64,000 bases of DNA from an uncultured Bacillota bacterium (GTDB lineage Bacteria > Bacillota > Clostridia > Oscillospirales > Oscillospiraceae), in contig CAMTMZ010000001.1 of NCBI GenBank assembly GCA_947073765.1, positions 1-64,000 of the forward strand, in the 5' to 3' direction. Below are positions 28,709 through 36,436 of this stretch, piece after piece (the first letter of the stretch is position 1; every line of letters begins with the position of its first letter). Under the pieces are notes generated by a model. The model ran no database searches, had not been told where the DNA came from, and saw only the letters and a program-made list of their open reading frames with translations. The position numbers and the translations under genes are program-made.

Positions 28709-29172
28709 AATTCACTGGTACTGTCATATCCGTGTCGGACGTCAACACCTCTAGAAAGTTTTATCAGGACCTGTTCGGCCTGGAGCTGTATCAGAACTAT
28801 GGGATCAATGTCTCTTTCACCTGCGGCTTGTCCCTCCAGCAGGAGTTTGACTGGCTGGTGTCTGTCCCTAAGGAAACAGTGCGGAAACGGCCTCACAACA
28901 TGGAGCTGGCCTTTGAGACCCGGGACTTTGACGGCTTTTTGGAGAAGATGAGGCAGTACCCCGGCATTGAATATCTTGGAGAAGTCATCGAACACAGCTG
29001 GGGACAGCGTGTGGTCCGCTTCTACGATCCAGACGGCCACCTCATTGAAGTGGGCGAGAAGATGAAGATGGTGGTCAATCGGTTTCTTGCTACCGGTATG
29101 ACAATGGAAGAGGTATCCGCCAGAATGGACATATCCATGAAAGATTTGACAAAACTATTGAACGACGAATAA
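28705..29172 (+). CDS. Glyoxalase/bleomycin-resistance (VOC) superfamily protein
   Basis: A 155-residue VOC-fold protein. Residues about 1-120 give the paired beta-alpha-beta-beta-beta modules, with Glu in MELAFETRDF and the closing segment FYDPDGHLIEVGE. The final 32 residues (from RFLATGMTMEEV) form a predicted helix-turn-helix-like tail that the minimal VOC fold lacks. ATG 28705 lies in the ATGA overlap with merR behind AAGGAG. The MerR/VOC pairing suggests a small resistance or sensing unit, but the substrate is unknown. Confidence 0.8.
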   Translation: MKFTGTVISVSDVNTSRKFYQDLFGLELYQNYGINVSFTCGLSLQQEFDWLVSVPKETVRKRPHNMELAFETRDFDGFLEKMRQYPGIEYLGEVIEHSWGQRVVRFYDPDGHLIEVGEKMKMVVNRFLATGMTMEEVSARMDISMKDLTKLLNDE

Positions 29173-29185
29173 CAGGAGAAAGCCT

Positions 29186-31552
29186 ATGAGCGAATTATTT
29201 GAAAAATCTATGGCCACTTTAGAGCTTCCCCGGGTGCTGGAGCTGCTGTCCGGGTGCGCCGTTACCGACGAGGGCCGGGAGCGGGCCCGAGAGCTGCGTC
29301 CCATGAACGACATCGACGATGTGCGCCGGGCTCAGGCAGAGACTACGGCGGCAGTGAAACTGCTAGTCCTCCGGGGGACCCCCGGCTTTGCCGGCATCAA
29401 ACCGGTGTCCGCCAGCCTCCAGCGGGCGGACATGGGTGGCAGCCTGAACACCCGGGAGCTGCTGGAAATCGCCGCCGTCCTGCGGGCGGCCCGCACCGCC
29501 TCCGACTACGGGGCGGGGGAGGAGAAGACCCCCATCTCCCACCTGTTCCGGGCCCTCACCACAAACCGCTTCCTGGAGGACACCATCACCAATTCTATTG
29601 TGGGGGAGGACGAGCTGGCCGACTCCGCCAGCCCGGAGCTGGCCTCCATTCGCCGGCATATGCGGGCCACTGAGGCCAAGGTGCGGGACATTTTGCAGAA
29701 GCTGATCTCTTCCAACCAGGCCAAATATTTGCAGGAGTCCATCATCACCATCCGTTCCGACCGGTACGTGGTGCCGGTGAAGTCGGAGCATAAAAACGCC
29801 ATCCCCGGCCTGGTTCACGACGTGTCCTCCTCCGGGTCCACCTTCTTCATCGAGCCTATGGGGGTGGTGAAGGCCAACAACGAGCTGCGGGAGCTGCTGG
29901 CCAAGGAGAAGAAGGAGATTGAGCGGATCTTGGCGGAGCTGTCCGCCCAGTGTGCCGCCCACAAGGAGGACATCGCCGAGGACTACCAGCTGTTAATCTG
30001 GCTGGACGCCATTTTTGCCCGGGCCAAGCTGTCCCTCAAACTAGAGTGCACCGAGCCGAAATTGTCGGACCGGTATCTGCACCTGCGGGGGGCGCGCCAC
30101 CCCCTGCTGGATGTGAAAAAGGCGGTGGCCAACGACCTGGAGCTGGGGGAGCGGTTCGACACCCTGGTCATCACCGGCCCCAACACCGGCGGCAAGACGG
30201 TCACCCTGAAAACCTTGGGCCTCATTACCCTCATGGCCCAGTGCGGCCTGCACGTCCCGGCCAAGGACGACTCCACCGTACGGGTATTCTCCCGGGTGCT
30301 GGCCGATATCGGCGACGAACAGTCTATTGCCCAGTCCCTGTCCACGTTTTCGTCCCACATGACCAACATTGTGGGTATTCTGGGGGAGGCGGACAGTAAC
30401 ACCCTAATCCTCTTTGACGAGCTGGGTGCGGGCACCGATCCGGTGGAGGGGGCCGCTTTGGCCGCGGCGATCATCGAGTCCGCCCGGGGGATTGGGGCGC
30501 AGGTGGCCGCCACCACCCACTACGCTGAACTGAAGGTGTACGCCATGACCACCCCAGGGGTGGAGAACGCCTCCTGCGAGTTCAACGTGGAGACCCTGGC
30601 CCCCACCTACCGGCTGGTGCTGGGTATTCCCGGCAAATCCAACGCCTTTGCCATTTCCCGGCGGCTGGGGCTGCCCGAGTATATCATCGAGAAGGCCGCC
30701 GCTCGGCTGGATGCGGAGAACGTCCGGTTTGAGGACGTGCTCACCCGCCTGGACCAGCAGCGGCAGGAGATGGAGAAAGAGCGGGCGGAGGCCCGGCGGC
30801 TCAAGCTGGATATGGAGCAGTCGGCGGAGAAGGCCCGGGAGTACCGGGAGAAGCTGGAGGCCGAGCGGGCCCGTGTGGTGGAGAAGGCCAACGCTGAGGC
30901 CCGGGCCATCATTGAGGAGGCCCGGGCGGCCAGCGACCTGGCCTTGGCCGAGCTGAAGGAGCTGAAAAAGCGCCAGGACCTGGATTGGCAACAGGTAAAC
31001 GACGGACGGGCGGAGGCCCGCCGCCTGCTCAATGAGGCGGAGCGGAACATCGGCGGAGCAGCCCCCGAGGTGGAGCCGCCGCCCCCCACCCGTCCGGCGG
31101 TGAAGGGGGACACGGTGGAGCTGGTGTCTATGGGCACCCGTGCCACGGTATTGTCGGTAAACAAAGACGGCACCCTCCAGCTCCAGGCGGGAATTTTGAA
31201 GATCTCCGCCAGGCAGGAGGAGGTCCGGGTGGTGGAGGGGGAGACCCAGGCTCAGAAGGAGACCCGCCGCATCATCGCCCGGGCGGAGCACACCCTGCGC
31301 ACCGCCGCCGTCCCGTCCCAAGTGGATCTGCGGGGGATGATGACCGACGAGGCTGTTGCCAACCTGGAGCGGTTCTTGGATACCGCCATGATGGGCAAGC
31401 TGGAGACCGTCACCATCGTCCACGGCAAGGGCACCGGCGCGGTGAGAAACGCCGTGCGCACCTATTTAAAGCGCAGCCGCTACGTAAAATCCTTCCGCCC
31501 CGGCCGCTACGGCGAGGGGGAGGACGGAGTCACTGTGGCGGAGCTGAAATAA
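29186..31552 (+). CDS. mutS2: Endonuclease/ATPase MutS2
   Basis: A 788-residue MutS2 protein. The MutS-type core has Walker A TGPNTGGKTVTLKT, and Walker B is LILFDELGAGTDP. A long coiled coil follows (about residues 520-630), and the C-terminal Smr nuclease domain carries VDLRG and HGKGTGAVR. MutS2 suppresses recombination and rescues collided ribosomes in Firmicutes. It starts 13 bp after the VOC gene behind AGGAGAAAG and ends at a strong hairpin. Confidence 0.95.
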   Translation: MSELFEKSMATLELPRVLELLSGCAVTDEGRERARELRPMNDIDDVRRAQAETTAAVKLLVLRGTPGFAGIKPVSASLQRADMGGSLNTRELLEIAAVLRAARTASDYGAGEEKTPISHLFRALTTNRFLEDTITNSIVGEDELADSASPELASIRRHMRATEAKVRDILQKLISSNQAKYLQESIITIRSDRYVVPVKSEHKNAIPGLVHDVSSSGSTFFIEPMGVVKANNELRELLAKEKKEIERILAELSAQCAAHKEDIAEDYQLLIWLDAIFARAKLSLKLECTEPKLSDRYLHLRGARHPLLDVKKAVANDLELGERFDTLVITGPNTGGKTVTLKTLGLITLMAQCGLHVPAKDDSTVRVFSRVLADIGDEQSIAQSLSTFSSHMTNIVGILGEADSNTLILFDELGAGTDPVEGAALAAAIIESARGIGAQVAATTHYAELKVYAMTTPGVENASCEFNVETLAPTYRLVLGIPGKSNAFAISRRLGLPEYIIEKAAARLDAENVRFEDVLTRLDQQRQEMEKERAEARRLKLDMEQSAEKAREYREKLEAERARVVEKANAEARAIIEEARAASDLALAELKELKKRQDLDWQQVNDGRAEARRLLNEAERNIGGAAPEVEPPPPTRPAVKGDTVELVSMGTRATVLSVNKDGTLQLQAGILKISARQEEVRVVEGETQAQKETRRIIARAEHTLRTAAVPSQVDLRGMMTDEAVANLERFLDTAMMGKLETVTIVHGKGTGAVRNAVRTYLKRSRYVKSFRPGRYGEGEDGVTVAELK

Positions 31553-31583
31553 GAAAAAGCGGCCAGAAGGCCGCTTTTTCTTA
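31551..31583. terminator. Bidirectional terminator after mutS2
   Basis: AAGAAAAAGCGGCC pairs over 14 bp with GGCCGCTTTTTCTT around a 4-nt loop; U-rich on both strands. Confidence 0.85.
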
Positions 31584-32180
31584 AAACTGATACACAAGCA
31601 GATAATGCGTCTCATCGTCTGCGAAGGCCGCCACATCGGCACCCACGCCGCCCAGGTCTATCACGTCGGTCAGTGTTCCGGTCTCCCGGTCATACAGCCA
31701 CTCCCGGCCGTTGGGGAACCCCTCACTGACCCGACCGGTAATCAGGGCCAGCTGGAAGTTATCGGACCAGGTGGCGCTGTCGGATTGCTCCAGCACAGCG
31801 GAGTCTACTCCGACTGGCAGGTCTTCCGTCTCGCCGGTGTCCAGGTGGTAGAGGAGGGGGGTGCTCCCTGTACTCCATCTGTGTCCCGGTGGACAGGCGG
31901 AGAAGCAGGGCGTCGTTTCGAGACGGGATCGGGGAAAAGTTCCAGTCCCGGGGACACTCCCCAGCCTCGTCCCATGTGCGGTGGTCCCCGGCGAAGGTGG
32001 GGCCCGGCAGAGCAGGCGGAGAAACGTCTCTTGGGTCACATCCTCCGCGTCGGCAGGCCGGCCCAGATATACCATGGCCAGACGGTAGACCGCCGCGCCA
32101 TAGGCGTTGTAGTCTGCGAAGAAGGCGGAAGGGGAACAAATTTTACTGGAACTGACGCATCCGCCGCAGTCTCGTACCAA
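31581..32180 (-). pseudogene. Remnant of an ECF sigma factor joined to the 3' end of another gene
   Basis: A reading frame of 199 codons stays open but looks composite. Its start (about 32125-32000) matches region 2 of an ECF sigma factor (YNAYGAAVYRLAMVYLG, then DAEDVTQETFLRLL). The match stops at about 32000. The next coherent protein sequence (FAGDHRTWDEAGE, DWNFSPIPSRNDALLLRL) is in a different frame until the C6 run at 31856-31861. It then continues in the original frame as LLYHLDTGETEDLPVG to the stop. This is best explained by a deletion fusing a sigma gene to the tail of a downstream, perhaps anti-sigma, gene, plus a one-base insertion in the C-run. I do not recognise the tail. Confidence 0.6.
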
Positions 32181-32361
32181 AAGGAGCGGAAATCAGCGGA
32201 AAAATTTCATGTTTGTGACAAATGCGGTTTTGTTTGGAAAAAAGGAGAATAATCAAAAAAAACGGAATATTTTCTGCGACACAGAGAAAAAATGGAGCAA
32301 AAGCGGCAATTTATCCTGTAAAAGCGGGTGAAATTTGGAGTAATATTTGTGCAATTGTCCA

Positions 32362-32391
32362 TTGACGAAACCAGGATAAATCTGTTATGCT
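32362..32391 (+). promoter_or_regulatory. Promoter for HPr gene
   Basis: TTGACG at 32362-32367, 18-nt spacer, TATGCT at 32386-32391. The region 32181-32361 upstream is AT-rich and I see nothing else in it. Confidence 0.6.
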
Positions 32392-32429
32392 TATCCCACA
32401 TCCTAATGAATAGGGCGGAGGTACGCGAT

Positions 32430-32693
32430 ATGTATAGTCAGGAAGCCGTCGTAAACAATCAGGTCGGTCTCCACGCCAGACCCGCTACATTTTTCATCCA
32501 GAAGGCCAACGAGTTTAAAAGCTCTATCTGGGTGGAGAAGGAGGAGCGCAAGGTCAACGCGAAGAGTCTGCTGGGCGTTCTGTCTCTTGGCATCGTAAAG
32601 GGCACTCCTATCAAGCTGATTGCTGATGGTCCCGATGAGAAGGAAGCGGTAGAGGCTCTGTACAAAATGATCTCTTCCGATTTCTCTGAGTAA
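32430..32693 (+). CDS. ptsH: HPr family phosphocarrier protein
   Basis: An 87-residue HPr. His15 in GLHARPA is the site phosphorylated by PEP-dependent enzyme I. Ser46 in AKSLLGVLSLG is the site used by HPr kinase for catabolite control. Both are present, so it is a true HPr and not Crh. No enzyme I gene is adjacent. ATG 32430 follows GGCGGAGG by about 8 nt. It is a single gene between its own promoter and terminator. Confidence 0.93.
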   Translation: MYSQEAVVNNQVGLHARPATFFIQKANEFKSSIWVEKEERKVNAKSLLGVLSLGIVKGTPIKLIADGPDEKEAVEALYKMISSDFSE

Positions 32694-32708
32694 ACATTCC
32701 CAATCATG

Positions 32709-32736
32709 AAAGGCGCCGCAACGCGGCGCCTTTTTT
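32709..32736 (+). terminator. Intrinsic terminator after ptsH
   Basis: AAAGGCGCCGC pairs with GCGGCGCCTTT around a 3-nt loop, then T6. Confidence 0.9.
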
Positions 32737-32764
32737 GACGCTTCCCAAGTAAGGAGGGACAGCC

Positions 32765-34585
32765 GTGACCTTTGACGAATTGAAAGACAAGGCCCACAGC
32801 CTGCCGTTGAAGCCTGGCGTCTATATCATGCAGGACGTCCAGAGTACAGTTATCTATGTGGGCAAGGCCAAGGCACTGAAAAATCGGGTGAGCCAGTATT
32901 TTCAGGACTCCGCCTCCCACACGGAAAAGACCCGGGCAATGGTGTCCCAGATTGACCACTTTGATGTCATCATTGCTGACAGCGAGTTCGAGGCCCTGGT
33001 GCTGGAGTGCTCTCTGATCAAGCGGCACCAGCCCCGGTACAATATTCTGTTAAAAGACAGCAAAGGTTACCCCTATGTCCGCCTGTCTAACGAGGCCTAT
33101 CCCAAATTTTCTCTGGCCTCCAAGGCGGCAGAGGACGGCGCCCGGTATTTTGGGCCTTACGCCGGCCGTCACAGCACCCAGGGTATCATTGACGCCCTGC
33201 GCACCGCCCTGCGCCTGCCCTCCTGCAATAAAAAATTCCCTAGGGATATTGGCAAGGAGCGTCCCTGCCTCAACTTCCATATGGGCAAGTGCGACGGATA
33301 CTGCCGGGGGGACGAACTCCAGGAGCAGCACGCCCAGGCCATCGCTCAGGCGGTTTCCCTTCTGGAGGGCCGCTTTAAGGATGTTCAGCGGGATCTGACA
33401 GCGGAGATGGAGCGGGCGGCGGAGGAACTGCGCTTTGAGCAGGCTGCCCAGCTCCGGGACCGGATGCGGGCCATCGAACTGCTGGGCAAGCGGCAGAAGG
33501 TAATCGCCGCCTCGTTGGCTGACACCGATGTGGCCGGCTTCTTCCGGGGTACGGCCAAGAGCTGCTTTGTGGTTCTCCACTTTGTAGACGGCGAGCTGGC
33601 CGCTAAAGACTTTGATCTGCTGGAAACCCCTATGGAGGAGGAAGAGGGAGTGGTACTCTCCTCCCTCATGCGGGAATACTACGTGGGCCGCACCCGGCTG
33701 CCCAAACAGATCCTGATTCCCTGTGAGCTGCCCGACCAGGCGCCCCTCACCCGAATGCTGTCCGAGCAGGTGGGATGCCGGGTGGAGCTGGTCACCCCCC
33801 AGCGGGGGGCCAAGATGGATCTGATTAAGCTGGCCAACCAGAACGCCCGGGAAGAGGTGGAGCGGGCAACCACCCATGAGGAGCGGCGGAACAAGCTGCT
33901 GGAGGCTTTGGGCAAGATGCTCAGCCTGGAAACTGCGCCCAAGCGGATGGAGTCCTACGACATCTCCAACACAGGGAGCAGCGATATTGTGGCCTCCATG
34001 GTGGTCTATGTGGACGGCAAGCCGCTGAAGCGGGACTACCGCCGGTTCAAGCTGAAGGACATGGTGGGGCCCAACGACTACGCCTCCATGGAGCAGGTGC
34101 TCACCCGGCGATTTCGCCGGTATCTGGACGGAGATGAGAAATTTTCCGGCAGACCGGACCTGCTCCTCATCGACGGCGGGCACGAGCATGTGAGGTTAGC
34201 GGCCCGGGTGCTGGAAACCCTGAATCTGGACATTCCTGCTTTCGGCATGGTGAAGGACGACCGTCACCGCACCCGGGCCCTGGTCCATCCGGACGGCCGG
34301 GAGATCGGAATCCAGTCCGTTCCGGCGGTGTTTGCCCTCATCGGGCAGATTCAGGAGGAGACCCACCGGTTTGCTATCGAGTACCACCGCCAGCTCCAGG
34401 CGGGACACGTAAAAACCTCCGTTCTGGACAAAATACCCGGGGTGGGGGAGAAGCGCCGGCAGCAGCTGCTGAAGCACTTTAAGACAGTCAAAGCCATCAA
34501 GGCCGCGTCCCTGGACCAGCTCCGGGAGGTTGTGCCTCAAAATACCGCCCAGGCGGTGTATAAATATTTTCGATCAGAAAAGTAA
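32765..34585 (+). CDS. uvrC: Excinuclease ABC subunit C
   Basis: A 606-residue nucleotide-excision-repair nuclease. In order: the GIY-YIG domain (GVYIMQDVQSTVIYVGKAKAL), the UVR motif that binds UvrB (about residues 200-235), the RNase H-like second nuclease domain with its acidic residues (ESYDISNTGSSD), and a C-terminal helix-hairpin-helix (KIPGVGEKRRQQLLKHF). The start is GTG 32765 behind AAGGAGGGA. It heads a tight rightward set with rsmD and coaD. Confidence 0.96.
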   Translation: MTFDELKDKAHSLPLKPGVYIMQDVQSTVIYVGKAKALKNRVSQYFQDSASHTEKTRAMVSQIDHFDVIIADSEFEALVLECSLIKRHQPRYNILLKDSKGYPYVRLSNEAYPKFSLASKAAEDGARYFGPYAGRHSTQGIIDALRTALRLPSCNKKFPRDIGKERPCLNFHMGKCDGYCRGDELQEQHAQAIAQAVSLLEGRFKDVQRDLTAEMERAAEELRFEQAAQLRDRMRAIELLGKRQKVIAASLADTDVAGFFRGTAKSCFVVLHFVDGELAAKDFDLLETPMEEEEGVVLSSLMREYYVGRTRLPKQILIPCELPDQAPLTRMLSEQVGCRVELVTPQRGAKMDLIKLANQNAREEVERATTHEERRNKLLEALGKMLSLETAPKRMESYDISNTGSSDIVASMVVYVDGKPLKRDYRRFKLKDMVGPNDYASMEQVLTRRFRRYLDGDEKFSGRPDLLLIDGGHEHVRLAARVLETLNLDIPAFGMVKDDRHRTRALVHPDGREIGIQSVPAVFALIGQIQEETHRFAIEYHRQLQAGHVKTSVLDKIPGVGEKRRQQLLKHFKTVKAIKAASLDQLREVVPQNTAQAVYKYFRSEK

Positions 34586-34597
34586 GGAGCGTTTAAT

Positions 34598-35155
34598 ATG
34601 CGCATCATATCTGGTTCCGCTCGGGGCAGAAAGCTGAAGGAGCCCCAGGGGATGGACACCCGGCCCACCACCGATAAAGTGAAGGAGGCGCTGTTCAACA
34701 TCATTCAGTTTGAGCTGGAGGGCAGGCGAGTGCTGGACCTCTACGCCGGAACCGGCCAGCTGGGACTGGAGGCGCTGTCCCGGGGGGCAGAGCACTGCAC
34801 CTTTGTGGATCAGCGGCGGGAGGCCGTGGCCCTGGTACGGGAGAACGTCAGGCTGTGCCGCTTTGAGTGCCGCTCTCAGGTGGTCCAGAAGGAGGCGCTG
34901 TCCTTTCTGTCTGTGTGCCGTGAGAAGTTCGGCGTGGTGTTTCTTGACCCGCCCTATCAAAGCGGATTGTTGGAAAAATCCCTGGAAGCGATGACACAGT
35001 TTGACATTTTACAGGAACATGGTATAATAGTTTGCGAAAGTGGGGTGGAGTGGACCGTTCCTCCCCTGGCGCCCCCCTATGAGGTGGGGCGGGAATACCG
35101 TTACGGACAGATTAAGTTGACGATCTGCCGCCGGGCCGGGAGTGTGAAGGGATGA
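34598..35155 (+). CDS. rsmD: 16S rRNA guanine-N2 methyltransferase RsmD
   Basis: A 185-residue SAM-dependent methyltransferase that modifies G966 of 16S rRNA. The signature N-terminus (RIISGSARGRKL), the SAM-binding LDLYAGTGQLGLEAL and the catalytic DPPY are present. It lies 12 bp after uvrC and overlaps coaD by 4 nt (ATGA). The rsmD-coaD pairing is widespread in bacteria. Confidence 0.94.
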   Translation: MRIISGSARGRKLKEPQGMDTRPTTDKVKEALFNIIQFELEGRRVLDLYAGTGQLGLEALSRGAEHCTFVDQRREAVALVRENVRLCRFECRSQVVQKEALSFLSVCREKFGVVFLDPPYQSGLLEKSLEAMTQFDILQEHGIIVCESGVEWTVPPLAPPYEVGREYRYGQIKLTICRRAGSVKG

Positions 35156-35649
35156 GCACAGCCATCTATCCGGGCAGCTTTGACCCAGTGACTCTGGGGC
35201 ACCTGAATATTATCAAGCGGGCCGCCGCCTGTTTCGACAAGGTGGTCGTGTGTGTTATGGTAAACTCAAAAAAAACAGGGCTTTTCAGTCCGGAAGAGCG
35301 GGTGGAGCTGCTGAAAAAGTCTACCGCCCGCTTCCCCAATGTAGAGGTGGACTACTCCAGCGAGCTGCTGGCGGCCTATGCCAAACGGCGGCGTGCTCAC
35401 GTGGTGGTGAAGGGCCTGCGGGCGGTGTCCGATTTTGAGCAGGAGGTCCAGATGGCGGTGATTAACCGTAAGCTGAACCCCAAGCTGGAGACGATGTTTC
35501 TGGCCTCCAGTGAAAAGTATACCTATCTCAGCTCCACAATTGTTAAGGAGATGGCCCGATACGGGGCTAATCTGGCGGAGTTTGTTCCCAGAGAAATTGT
35601 AGAAGACGTGAGCCGGCGTGTAAGTGAGATGGAAGAAAAGGGAGGGTGA
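35152..35649 (+). CDS. coaD: Phosphopantetheine adenylyltransferase
   Basis: A 165-residue nucleotidyltransferase that makes dephospho-CoA from phosphopantetheine and ATP. The N-terminal YPGSFDPVTLGHLNII contains the H-x-G-H-like TLGH ATP-binding motif. The second family motif is YLSSTIVKEMARYGANL. Translational coupling to rsmD through ATGA is evident. Confidence 0.96.
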   Translation: MSTAIYPGSFDPVTLGHLNIIKRAAACFDKVVVCVMVNSKKTGLFSPEERVELLKKSTARFPNVEVDYSSELLAAYAKRRRAHVVVKGLRAVSDFEQEVQMAVINRKLNPKLETMFLASSEKYTYLSSTIVKEMARYGANLAEFVPREIVEDVSRRVSEMEEKGG

Positions 35650-35653
35650 CCCA

Positions 35654-36181
35654 ATGGCAAGCGGTGTGGAAGAGCTTTTGGATATGCTGTTTGAGATGAT
35701 CGACGAGGCGAAGAACGCCCCTCTGTCCAGCGATAAATGTATTATCGAGCGGGATCAGGCCCTGGATCTGATTGACGATATCCGCAGTCAGTTTCCCATG
35801 GAGCTGACTGAGGCACGGAAGATGATGGCCCGCCGGGCGGAGATGGAGGCGGAGGCTAAGCGGAAGGCGGAGTCCATCGTCCGCTCGGCCGAGGAGCGGG
35901 CCAAGCAGATGCTGGCGGCGGACGCGTTGGCGCTCCAGGCCAAACAGCGTGCCAACGACATGATCCGGCAGGCGGAAGAACGCAGCAGGGCCTTGAAGCG
36001 CTCAGCCAATGAGTATTGTGAGGACGCCCTGCGCCGCACCGAGGAGGCAGTGGCTGAGGCATTTGAGGAGATTAAACAGTCCCGTTCTCGATTCCGGGCC
36101 GCGGCGGCCGCCGCTTTGAACAGCAGCCCCGGAGGTCCCGCTCAGAGCGGCAGGCCTGTATTTGACGCCGATAGGGATTGA
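35654..36181 (+). CDS. Coiled-coil protein downstream of coaD
   Basis: A 175-residue soluble protein. Residues 1-45 form a short folded head (LLDMLFEMIDEAKNAPLSSD). About 50-150 is a long Ala/Glu/Arg coiled coil resembling V- or F-type ATPase stalk subunits and DivIVA-like proteins. The tail is low-complexity Ala and Pro. It starts 4 bp after coaD with GGGAGGG 7 nt before ATG. Similar proteins of unknown role follow coaD in related Clostridia; I give no function. Confidence 0.75.
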   Translation: MASGVEELLDMLFEMIDEAKNAPLSSDKCIIERDQALDLIDDIRSQFPMELTEARKMMARRAEMEAEAKRKAESIVRSAEERAKQMLAADALALQAKQRANDMIRQAEERSRALKRSANEYCEDALRRTEEAVAEAFEEIKQSRSRFRAAAAAALNSSPGGPAQSGRPVFDADRD

Positions 36182-36184
36182 CAT

Positions 36185-36211
36185 AAAAACCGCCCGAAGG
36201 GGCGGTTTTTT
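36185..36211 (+). terminator. Intrinsic terminator after coaD operon
   Basis: AAAACCGCCC pairs with GGGCGGTTTT around GAAG, then T-run. Confidence 0.9.
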
Positions 36212-36289
36212 CATGTCACGTTTTTTCTCATTCCACATAGGATGAAACAGCCGTCAACGGCAAATCCAACAGGGAGGGGAGGCGTTTTC

Positions 36290-36361
36290 ATGGGTATCGT
36301 GGTGGTACGTTCCCCCCGGTGCCTGCGGGGGCTGCTGCGCAGGATTTTCAAGGTGAAATAG
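36290..36361 (+). CDS. spoVM: SpoVM-like sporulation peptide (23 aa)
   Basis: A 23-codon gene, too short for usual gene finders, with an excellent ribosome site (AGGGAGGGGAGG, 7 nt before ATG). The peptide begins MGIVVVRSPRCLRGLLRR and ends in a basic segment. It is a short amphipathic helix preceded by a beta-like VVV stretch, with Pro at position 9 exactly as in B. subtilis SpoVM (26 aa), where Pro9 is needed for function. SpoVM recognises the convex forespore membrane and recruits SpoIVA. Here the next genes are sipL and spoIVA, which strongly supports the assignment. It is probably expressed in the mother cell. Confidence 0.85.
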   Translation: MGIVVVRSPRCLRGLLRRIFKVK

Positions 36362-36364
36362 GGG

Positions 36365-36393
36365 TCATACATAGGAGCTCCCGGGCATACAGT
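36365..36393 (+). promoter_or_regulatory. Sigma-E-type promoter for sipL
   Basis: TCATACA at 36365-36371 and CATACAGT at 36386-36393 with a 14-nt spacer. The B. subtilis sigma-E consensus, from memory, is KMATATT-N13/14-CATACAHT; this matches 5 of 7 and 7 of 8. It lies directly after spoVM. Confidence 0.6.
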
Positions 36394-36436
36394 ATCAATA
36401 AAGCCAGGCTGATACTATAACAAGGGAGCGGACAAT

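Noticed and set aside
31605-32252. 215-codon plus-strand frame ending in a CDKCGF zinc-ribbon-like sequence
   Set aside because: It is antisense to the sigma-factor remnant and has no start signal; the Cys pair is isolated.
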